Origin: Blastomonas fulva
GTDB lineage: Bacteria; Pseudomonadota; Alphaproteobacteria; Sphingomonadales; Sphingomonadaceae
Direction: 5' to 3'
DNA: 64,000 bases
Assembly (NCBI RefSeq): GCF_003431825.1
Contig: NZ_CP020083.1
Coordinates: forward strand, 2,270,501-2,334,500
The position numbers and the translations under genes are program-made. The notes below the pieces were generated by a model. The model was not told the origin of the DNA. It saw nothing but the letters and a program-made list of their open reading frames with translations, and ran no database searches. This document shows positions 1-5,981 of the stretch, one piece after another. Numbering within the stretch: the first letter of the stretch is position 1; the number at the start of each line of letters is the position of its first letter.

Positions 1-186
1 GCCGATGTCGGCCCAGGCGCGCAGGTCATCGACCGAATAGACCACCCGCCCGCCGATCCGGCGGTAGGCAGGGCCGGTCCCGAAATAGCGGTGCTTTTCG
101 AGGGTCCGGCCGGAGAGGCCGAGAAACCGCGCGGCTTCCGGCGTGCGCAGGAAGCGGGGCGGCAGATTGGGAGGCGTATCGGACAA
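1..186 (-). CDS. AlpA/excisionase-like helix-turn-helix protein (3' end outside window)
   Basis: The 62 visible codons encode a winged-HTH DNA-binding protein of the AlpA/excisionase (MerR-like) type. The visible logic is RTPEAARFLGLSGRTLEKHR, then a YRRIGGRVVYSVDDLRAWA segment, which is the classic recognition helix plus wing. The start is taken as TTG at 186 because an AGGAG lies 7 bases upstream and no in-frame ATG is present. Such proteins sit next to replication or partition modules of alphaproteobacterial integrative elements and plasmids. Its role here as an excision factor or transcription regulator of the element is an inference. The gene runs off the left edge, so its full length is unknown. 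Confidence 0.75.
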   Translation of the reverse strand, partial: MSDTPPNLPPRFLRTPEAARFLGLSGRTLEKHRYFGTGPAYRRIGGRVVYSVDDLRAWADIG

Positions 187-401
187 GTGACTGCTCCTGC
201 GGGCGGTGGCGGCAGGAGGCGTAATTGTCAGAACTGAGGCGGCCGGGTGGGGTATGAAGATGTGCGGCTGCACGGACGCGACCACCCCGCGAGGGCGATC
301 GGCCTCAGCCGGAAGCGGAATGAACTATGTCTTCCTTGCGTCCCAGCCGCTATATGCAATCACAGGTTTACTGGCTTATCCAGAATCACTTGGGGGCAGA
401 G

Positions 402-773
402 ATGGCTGACAAGAAAGTGGTGTTCATCGCGTTCGCAATCGAAGACGAACGCCAGCGGGATTTCTTGAAGGGGCAGTCGCTTCATCCCCGCGCTCCGTAT
501 GAGTTCATCGACATGTCGGTGAAGCAGGCTTACGACAATGATTGGAAGACGAAGGTGCGCACTCGCATCCGTCGTTCAGACGGTGTGATCGTCCTCGTAA
601 GCAAAAACTCGCTGACTTCGAGCGGCCAAAAATGGGAGATTCAGTGCGCTCAGGAAGAGGGTAAGCCTATTCGAGGCATCTACGCCTACTCCAATGACCG
701 GACCAGTCTGGCGGGCGTGACCACGTACGTCTGGAGCGACACGAATATCAGCGGCTTCATCGACTCGCTTTGA
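402..773 (+). CDS. TIR-like domain protein (DUF1863/ThsB-like), probable defence sensor
   Basis: A 123-residue single-domain protein. It opens with a hydrophobic strand (KKVVFIAFAIEDE) followed by a helix, matching the start of the MTH538/DUF1863 TIR-like fold. A second strand (DGVIVLVSKNS, about 60-70) is followed by SSGQKWEIQCAQEEGKP (about 73-89), where Glu79 sits where TIR NADases keep their catalytic glutamate. In Thoeris-type systems such proteins sense phage and make an NAD-derived signal. The frame is open upstream to 327, but ATG 402 begins exactly at the conserved first strand. It is the first gene of a three-gene operon with the caspase (12-base gap) and the RyR-like gene. Family assignment rests on pattern recognition; signal production is inferred. 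Confidence 0.75.
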   Translation: MADKKVVFIAFAIEDERQRDFLKGQSLHPRAPYEFIDMSVKQAYDNDWKTKVRTRIRRSDGVIVLVSKNSLTSSGQKWEIQCAQEEGKPIRGIYAYSNDRTSLAGVTTYVWSDTNISGFIDSL

Positions 774-785
774 TGAGGTGCATTT

Positions 786-1775
786 GTGCGTAAGGCTCTC
801 ATTGTCGGTATCGACCACTACGACCACATTGGCGGCCTGAGTGGTTGCGTAAATGACGCTCACTCGGTGAAAAGCGTGCTCGAACGGCATGCCGACGGCA
901 CTGTCAATTTCGCCACGCCGATGTTGCTGACTGGAACCAGCGCGACGGATCGAGTCGAAAAGGGGCGGCTCAAGGACGCGGTTAGAGAACTATTTGCTGA
1001 CGATTCGGAAATCGCGCTCTTCTATTTTGCCGGTCATGGCTACATTGAAGATACTGGCGGTTTTCTGTGTGGCACGGAATGCAAGTCTGGCGACGATGGT
1101 CTCTCGCTCTCCGAGTTGATGACTCTCGCAGGGAAGTCTCCCGCAAAGAACAAGATCGTCATTCTCGATAGTTGCCACAGTGGCGTTGCAGGCACGCGGC
1201 CGGAGCAGATGATTGCCGAAGTGAAGGAAGGCATGACCATTCTGACGGCTTCAACCGCAGAGCAATATGCGATGGAAGTTCCCGGAGGTGGGGCCGGTGT
1301 CTTCACGAGCCTATTCGTCGATGCACTCGGCGGTGCGGCTGCAAATCTACTTGGCGACGTAACGCCCGGCAGCGTCTATGCGCATATCGATCAATCTCTT
1401 GGCCCTTGGGCACAACGCCCTATGTTCAAGACCAATGTGAAGACCTTCGTGTCATTGCGTAAGGCTGCAGCACCGATCCCGCTTGCGGATTTGCAAGTGC
1501 TGGCGACATATTTCCCCCGCCCGGACTATGATTTTCCCCTAGATCCCAGCTACGAGCCGGAACGCACGGAGGAACAGAAGGCTGACCCAAATCTACCGCC
1601 ACCAGACCCCCAAAAGAACGCGGTCTTTGCGGTGTTACAGCGCTATGTGAAGGTAAATTTGGTTCGTCCGGTCGGGGAAGCCCACATGTGGCACGCAGCG
1701 ATGAACAGCAAGTCCTGCGAGTTGACGGTTCTCGGACAGCATTATCGGCAGCTTGTCGCTGACGGGCTCATCTAA
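786..1775 (+). CDS. Caspase-family (peptidase C14) protease, probable defence effector
   Basis: A 329-residue protein with an N-terminal caspase fold. It has [12 protein letters not shown] and a following CVNDAHSV segment (residues 1-28), the histidine motif YFAGHGY with His84, and the cysteine motif ILDSCHSG with Cys130, so the His-Cys dyad is intact. Residues from about 225 form a separate domain with a proline- and acid-rich linker and a compact helical end ([17 protein letters not shown] and following), which I do not recognise. The start is GTG 786 with GAGGTG 5 bases upstream. Bacterial caspase-like proteins paired with TIR proteins act as abortive-infection effectors triggered by the TIR product (type IV Thoeris). 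Here the pairing is direct and co-oriented. The activating nucleotide and proteolytic targets cannot be read from sequence. Confidence 0.88.
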   Translation: MRKALIVGIDHYDHIGGLSGCVNDAHSVKSVLERHADGTVNFATPMLLTGTSATDRVEKGRLKDAVRELFADDSEIALFYFAGHGYIEDTGGFLCGTECKSGDDGLSLSELMTLAGKSPAKNKIVILDSCHSGVAGTRPEQMIAEVKEGMTILTASTAEQYAMEVPGGGAGVFTSLFVDALGGAAANLLGDVTPGSVYAHIDQSLGPWAQRPMFKTNVKTFVSLRKAAAPIPLADLQVLATYFPRPDYDFPLDPSYEPERTEEQKADPNLPPPDPQKNAVFAVLQRYVKVNLVRPVGEAHMWHAAMNSKSCELTVLGQHYRQLVADGLI

Positions 1776-1778
1776 CCG

Positions 1779-2060
1779 ATGGGCGATCCGATCGACGTCG
1801 ATGCCGTCTTGTACGGTCTCATGGACGAACTGGCTGCGATCGAGCATGAGCGCTGGTCACATTGGCAGCGATACATGCATTCAAAGGGCGTCAGGCAAGC
1901 AGACGGCTCGCTCGTCTTGCCTGCCGAACTGGTGGAACGATGGGATCGGCAAGCGGCGACGGACTACCATGATCTCAGCGCCAAAGAGAAGCAAAGCGAC
2001 CGCGATCAAGTTAGTCGCTACCTGCCCCTAATAGCCACCGCTCTCAATGCTCGTTCTTGA
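1779..2060 (+). CDS. Small RyR-like domain protein, third gene of the TIR-caspase operon
   Basis: A 93-residue protein starting 3 bases after the caspase stop codon, so translation is probably coupled. Its pattern LAAIEHERWSHWQRYMHSKG, a spacer, then YHDLSAKEKQSDRDQVSRYLP resembles the RyR-type helical domain (E-H-x-x-W, then L-x-x-x-E-K-x-x-D-R-x-x-V) found in bacterial and phage proteins and in nucleotide-signalling defence genes. It has no signal peptide or membrane segment. It could bind a nucleotide signal, regulate the caspase or mark phage-derived cargo; its function is not known. The RyR assignment is from motif memory and is moderate; the operon position is directly seen. Confidence 0.65.
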   Translation: MGDPIDVDAVLYGLMDELAAIEHERWSHWQRYMHSKGVRQADGSLVLPAELVERWDRQAATDYHDLSAKEKQSDRDQVSRYLPLIATALNARS

Positions 2061-2166
2061 TGTTAGGTCGTTACTTTGCTGCCGCAACGCCGCCGCGCCG
2101 GAAACTGCGCGACCTTATATTGCGTGAAAGTCCTATAATCCAATTTCGAGGGGCCGTTTAGGACGA

Positions 2167-2748
2167 TCAACGAATGCGGAGCAGCTTGCGATAGTCGCCA
2201 TTCATCATGGCGATGCCGTCGCGGACCAGGCGCACGACGAATGACCGCGAGGCCGACATTTTCCAGTCGCTCGCGGAAAGACGGGCAGCGTCATCGCGTC
2301 CCAGCGCTGTCGCGATTTCGCGGTAGGTTGCGCCGTTCTGACGGAGGTCTATCGCGCGGAGCATCAGGTCGAGCCGTGCGAGCCGATAGGCCGTCAGCGG
2401 CCAGCCGCGCGGCAGCGGCCCGGCTGTCCGGCCGAGCAGACGCCGGTGAAAGCGCAGCAGGCTCGCGATCCGGGTGATGAAGTCCTTGTCGAGCGGAATG
2501 ATCGCGGCGAGCGGCTTGCCCGGTGCAGGATCGCGCAGCCACAGCCGATGCTCGCCGGCCGCGTCGGCGACGACGACATGGCGGCCGTCGATCCCGGCCA
2601 GGTCGGCGAGCAGCGCGCCCAGCGCGCGCGGAGGGACCGGGGCGGCGGTCTCAAATCCCTCCGGCGCGGCGTCGAGAATGACCGTGACGGCGGTCAGCTC
2701 CGGGCGCCAGATGACCGACTCTAAAAGCTCATCCGGCGCCGTGGCGAA
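2167..2748 (-). pseudogene. DUF2285 (RovC-like DNA-binding) part of a frameshifted regulator
   Basis: In the minus frame ending at 2167 an uninterrupted coding stretch reads FATAPDELLESVIWRPEL, then a central region, then the RovC/DUF2285 DNA-binding end (YREIATALGRDDAARLSASDW, GDYRKLLRIR). The frame has no ATG or GTG until 2364, so the domain cannot start on its own from a normal codon unless 2364 is used, which would cut it to 65 residues. The preceding half (DUF6499) sits in another frame at 2729-2950. The two join perfectly if one base of the TTT run at about 2746-2748 is skipped. It is either a pseudogene, a sequencing error or a +1 recoding site. DUF6499-DUF2285 proteins are regulators typical of alphaproteobacterial integrative elements. 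Confidence 0.6.
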
Positions 2749-2950
2749 AGGACAACCCCCAGCGCCGCGCGAACGCCGTCTCGGCGGCGTTCTTCGCGAC
2801 GGCGCCGCTCGCGATGCGCTGCTGCATCTGCGTGTGTTCGGCGCGATAGGTGCGGTTTCGGCGTAGGAACTCAGCTGCTAAATCGGCGCGCCCGAGGGCG
2901 TCGGACAGTCCGCCGGCGCGCCGCTGGCGACGCCCAGGTGGCGTCGGCAT
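2729..2950 (-). CDS. DUF6499 transcriptional-regulator-like domain (N-terminal half of the frameshifted regulator)
   Basis: A 73-residue reading frame that carries the DUF6499 pattern: GRADLAAEFLRRNRTYRAEH, then AETAFARRWGLSF, after which the frame runs into RHGAG and stop. ATG 2950 has GGAGG 5 bases upstream, so initiation is well supported. In relatives the FARRWGL segment is followed by a WRPE-type segment, which here lies in another frame downstream, showing where the frame is lost (about 2746). It is the upstream half of the DUF2285 regulator described in the overlapping entry. As it stands it would make only the small N-terminal domain, which may still be made as a separate protein. Confidence 0.65.
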   Translation of the reverse strand: MPTPPGRRQRRAGGLSDALGRADLAAEFLRRNRTYRAEHTQMQQRIASGAVAKNAAETAFARRWGLSFRHGAG

Positions 2951-3097
2951 TGCATCCTCCCCGCCGCGCTCTGCGCGGATTTCGGAGAACGCAACATCGT
3001 CGCCGCCTTACCTACAGGATAGAGCGAAGATCGCGCACAACCATGTCGCGCGGGCGGGACCATAACAACCGAACTCGATCCAAATTGGAGTTCAATT

Positions 3098-3370
3098 TTA
3101 ACGGTTTAGCGGGGGCTGACAGCCGAGCAGATGAGCATATCCCACCTCTGTTATCCACCGCGCGCGAGCTAGATGAGTGTCATGCATCGTCTTCGCACGA
3201 TCCGGCTCCACGGCGGCGTCGATGCCGAAAATCAGTCCCGCTGCCTCGCGCCAATCGGTTCCATCTGCGTTAGCATCTAACAAGCGCAGATAGTCCGCCA
3301 AATGACCCTCGTCATAGCTGGTGAGCTGCTGCGAATCAGGCGCGCATTCATCGAATCCCATCTTGACCAT
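3098..3370 (-). CDS. Small DUF2285/RovC-like DNA-binding protein
   Basis: A 90-residue soluble protein with YDEGHLADYLRLLDANADG, DWREAAGLIFGIDAAVEPDRA and HLARARWITEVGYAHLL, in that order. These are the hallmarks of the short single-domain DUF2285-type regulators seen in sphingomonad and rhizobial integrative elements: a REA-x-x-IFG helix, then HLARARW and a GY-x-x-LL end. It lies on the same strand as the DUF6499/DUF2285 pair and the DUF932 gene, in the element backbone. ATG 3370 is preceded by a G-rich stretch that could serve as a weak ribosome site. It probably helps control element genes; its target is unknown. Confidence 0.7.
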   Translation of the reverse strand: MVKMGFDECAPDSQQLTSYDEGHLADYLRLLDANADGTDWREAAGLIFGIDAAVEPDRAKTMHDTHLARARWITEVGYAHLLGCQPPLNR

Positions 3371-3886
3371 GATGCCCCCGACTTCCCGCCCGCGTTAACC
3401 AATAAGCCAATGTCGGAGCATTTTCGATGCGCTCGTTCTGCATGACTGCGCGCGGAATCTGCAATGCCTCGACAATTCACAGGGCTGCTGATTTGCGGTG
3501 CGCCCCCGCAAACAGCTCCTGAACCCGTGATCGGGGAGTTGGAAAACCGGATTAACTCGGTTCCTACGACCTTTAGCACCGAGGCACCTGGACATACGTC
3601 GCAGGCTCCCCGACCGCATGGTCAAGGATCGCGACGCCGTCACGGCCGGCGCCGAACCGGTTAATCCGGGGTTTCCACACCCCAGGCCGCCGCGTAGCGG
3701 CCCGAGGACTTCATAGAACAGCACTGCCGAAATGACTACCCAAAGCGAGCCGGGCGGCAGCCCGGCGAGCGAACCTTTGCGGCCGCGCGGACCTTGGGGA
3801 CGCGCGGCCGCCGCCGATCCGCCGCAGCGGATCGGCGCGGAAATGGCGAAGCCGCAGGGCCGAGCTCGGCCCTGCGGCGGCGATAG
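3371..3886 (-). other. Non-coding, palindrome-rich stretch of the mobile element
   Basis: No convincing gene was found in these 516 bases on either strand; the open frames lack recognisable protein patterns. The stretch holds a widely spaced 10-bp inverted repeat (CCGGATTAAC at 3547-3556 and GTTAATCCGG at 3660-3669) and a run of very stable hairpins between 3779 and 3878. Because several element genes converge on this kind of DNA, it may hold terminators, a transfer origin or a partition site, but none can be identified with confidence. Confidence 0.5.
3779..3878. repeat. Cluster of three perfect palindromes/hairpins
   Basis: Three consecutive inverted repeats were read base by base. The first has 11-bp arms at 3779-3789 and 3801-3811 (loop 3790-3800). 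The second has 11-bp arms at 3812-3822 and 3827-3837 (loop CGCA). The third is an uninterrupted 28-bp palindrome at 3851-3878. The last begins 8 bases after the DUF932 stop codon and could end its transcription, although no long T run follows. A chain of three such structures is more than one terminator needs. Confidence 0.8.
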
Positions 3887-4726
3887 TTAGGCTTTGAGGC
3901 GCTGCATCCCTTCGGCCAGTGTCCAAAGCGCGCGATTGAGCGTCACGTTCTGGTCGATGCCGTTGATGGCGCGGGTCTGGCTGCGGCGGATACGGCCCTC
4001 GGCATTGCGCTTGCGGCCCTGTAATCCGCCCCGAACGACATTCTCCTGAATGACGTTGAACGTGGTCCACAGGCTGTCACCCATGTCCTCGCGGCGGCGC
4101 GGCTCGATGATCTGCTCGGGCCGCAACGGGCTTTCGTCCTCTCCGTAGCGCGCGACCAGGCTGACCTCGCCGAGTAAGCGGCGCTCTTCCTCGGAAAGCC
4201 GAACCTCCTTCATGGTCTCGCTGGCGTCGATCAGCCGGGGGAAGTCCTCCGCCACGGTGTAAACACCCTCGATTATATCGTGCTGGATGTTGCCCTTGTG
4301 CGGCACGCGGACCTCCTCGAACCGCTCGCCCGCGATCATGCTATTGGTGCAGACGAACCGCAGCATCCCGGCGAACATCTGATAGGCGCTGGTCCCGTCA
4401 TGGCTGTTGACGATGATGACTTCGGCCGCCTCGGGCTTGCCGATACCGTCGTCCCGGCGCAGGCGCAGCATGTGCTTGGCGTGGCCGTGGCGGCTGCCGT
4501 CGCGCGGAACCGACTGAACCGCGAAGAAAGGGAACCATCCTTCCCGGCGCAGCCCCTCCACGATGTCGATGGTCGGAACATAGACATAGCGCTCCGAACG
4601 GCTGTCGTGCGCCTCGCGGGCGAAGATGGACGGCACGTGCCGATACAGCGCCTCGTTGTCGAGCGCCTCACGGCCGCTGATCTGATGGGCGTTGCGGCCG
4701 AACCGGGTGGCAAGCTGATGACACAT
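3887..4726 (-). CDS. DUF932 domain protein of the mobile element
   Basis: A 279-residue soluble protein that matches the DUF932 (phage/plasmid-related, LGT_TIGR03299-like) family in layout. It starts MCHQLATRFG, has PTIDIVEGLRREGWFPFFA near residue 50, HMLRLRR about 85, a central NSHDGTSAYQMFAGMLRFVC segment at about 105-125, and ends with LNRALWTLAEGMQRL. ATG 4726 is chosen because AAGGAG lies 7 bases upstream; the open frame continues higher without a ribosome site. DUF932 genes are constant members of plasmid and integrative-element backbones next to ParB-like and DUF736 genes, as here. Biochemical function is not established. Confidence 0.85.
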   Translation of the reverse strand: MCHQLATRFGRNAHQISGREALDNEALYRHVPSIFAREAHDSRSERYVYVPTIDIVEGLRREGWFPFFAVQSVPRDGSRHGHAKHMLRLRRDDGIGKPEAAEVIIVNSHDGTSAYQMFAGMLRFVCTNSMIAGERFEEVRVPHKGNIQHDIIEGVYTVAEDFPRLIDASETMKEVRLSEEERRLLGEVSLVARYGEDESPLRPEQIIEPRRREDMGDSLWTTFNVIQENVVRGGLQGRKRNAEGRIRRSQTRAINGIDQNVTLNRALWTLAEGMQRLKA

Positions 4727-4975
4727 GGCTGAACTCCTTGGGCTTGGGTTTCCGCGCAGCGGAACGCCGCGCTGAAACCCTGCCCGTCGGCGAGACCGGG
4801 GGTGCAACCGGAGTGGGCGGCTTCGCGGGGAACCGGCTGCACGGAACGCGCTCGCGCGTGAAGGAAGCTGGGCGGAAGCCGCTCCGAAGGGCGCTGGGGG
4901 CGGCGCCCCAAGCACCTCACAACATGCCGGGCCGATGGCCCGTCCATATTATGAACTGGCGAACCAACACACGAA

Positions 4976-5004
4976 GGCGCCCCGCTCAGAGGGAGCGGGG
5001 CGCC
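4976..5004 (-). terminator. Hairpin downstream of the DUF736 gene
   Basis: A perfect 12-bp stem (4976-4987 with 4993-5004) and a 5-base AGAGG loop lie 9 bases beyond the DUF736 stop codon. The stem is almost all G-C. On the minus strand it is followed by only two T residues, so it is a strong hairpin but a weak classical terminator. Confidence 0.6.
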
Positions 5005-5013
5005 GTGTCGAGG

Positions 5014-5313
5014 TCAGCGCGACCAGATGAGAGCGTATTCGCCGGGGGTCTCGGTTTCGACCAGAGTGGCGTAGATCGGAGCCGCGAAGGTCGGATCGTC
5101 CAGCTTGACCGAGATGTAGTCGCGGTTCTCGCGGCTGGTCTTCTTCCATCCCGCGCCGCACTCGACCGTGCCGACCACGAGACGAAAATCGGGGGCCTTA
5201 TCGCTCTCCTTCTCGATCGGACGGAGGGTGGCCTTTGCGTTGAGGGTGAGCGTCTTGATGGTTCCGCTGAAGGAGCCGTTGCCCGCCTGGGTGAAGGTGC
5301 CGATGGTGGCCAT
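5014..5313 (-). CDS. DUF736 family protein
   Basis: A 99-residue protein starting [22 protein letters not shown], with [14 protein letters not shown], then FRLVVG, and the typical [21 protein letters not shown] (about 55-75). It matches the DUF736 family very well in length and order. DUF736 proteins are small beta-rich proteins almost always encoded in conjugative or integrative elements of alphaproteobacteria beside DUF932 and ParB-like genes. Their activity is not defined. ATG 5313 has AAGGAA 7 bases upstream, and the extra upstream open frame is not family-like. A hairpin follows the stop. Confidence 0.9.
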   Translation of the reverse strand: MATIGTFTQAGNGSFSGTIKTLTLNAKATLRPIEKESDKAPDFRLVVGTVECGAGWKKTSRENRDYISVKLDDPTFAAPIYATLVETETPGEYALIWSR

Positions 5314-5893
5314 GTCGAAGTTCCTTTTGCTTCGGGCCACGACCGCCGCGGCCTCGATGGCGATCGGTGAAGCGGGGATGATCGGACGCGCACCGCTTGC
5401 GGCCGAAGCACAGCGGAGGATGGCGACGCGCGGCTTTTTTGTTTCGCGATGCAAAGCCGAAGGCGGCGGAAAAAAGCCGCGCGGCGCCGTTGCGCCAGGC
5501 CGATCAAGGCGAAGCCGGCCCCGGTTAGATCAAGCCAATCGAGAGGCCGCGCGGTTGTCGCCGAGCCGGAAATTCTACGCCGTGGCTATGATGGGCATCG
5601 TCAGTCGGAGGGCATTCGCTTCTTTGCTGGACCGCGCCAGGCTCACCTCGCAAGTAATCCTTCGCAAAGACTACAGGAGAGCGAACGCCGCTGACGCTCC
5701 CTATGTGTTCGCCGAGATCCCGCGCGAGGCTGGCATAGACCGTCGCTCATCGCCCGCATCATAGTCGCCGAGCGGTCCCGCCGCGTGGGTCTGCAACTTT
5801 ACTCGACGAACCCACCTCCAGAAATGCAACGGTCGATCCGCTATCAGCACGCCGCCCCGCGTCCTCGGAGCGGGGCGCCTGTGCAATGGGAAA

Positions 5894-5928
5894 GCGGCCG
5901 CGCCCCAACGGGCGCGGCCGCGATTTTT
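5894..5928 (+). terminator. GC hairpin with T run on the plus strand
   Basis: A 12-bp perfect stem (5894-5905 with 5910-5921, loop CAAC) is followed by GA and five T residues on the plus strand. It looks like an intrinsic terminator facing the ParB-like gene from the other side, or a second back-up hairpin for that gene. No plus-strand gene was found upstream that it would serve. Confidence 0.5.
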
Positions 5929-5936
5929 CGCCGGTC

Positions 5937-5972
5937 ACAAAAAGAAGCCGGGACCGCTCGCGCGGTCCCGGC
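5937..5972 (-). terminator. Intrinsic terminator of the ParB-like gene
   Basis: An 11-bp perfect stem (5947-5957 with 5962-5972, loop TCGC) begins 10 bases past the stop codon at 5982. On the minus strand it is followed by TTCTTTTTG, which fits a factor-independent terminator. Confidence 0.7.
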
Positions 5973-5981
5973 CCCGTGCCG

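Larger units (their letters stand above)
5314..5981. other. Long non-coding stretch with spaced inverted repeat and terminators
   Basis: No supported gene lies in these 668 bases. They include a 13-bp inverted repeat whose arms carry inward T/A runs (5428-5440 and 5470-5482, 29-base spacer), a weaker G-C hairpin at 5854-5876, and two strong hairpins at 5894-5921 and 5947-5972 next to the end of the ParB-like gene. A region of 5580-5760 shows neither repeats nor coding signals that I can see. Confidence 0.5.

Noticed and set aside
3395..3724. Possible genes in the palindrome-rich region (frames on both strands)
   Set aside because: No ribosome site with a matching start, no recognisable domain, and cysteine/serine/arginine-rich composition.
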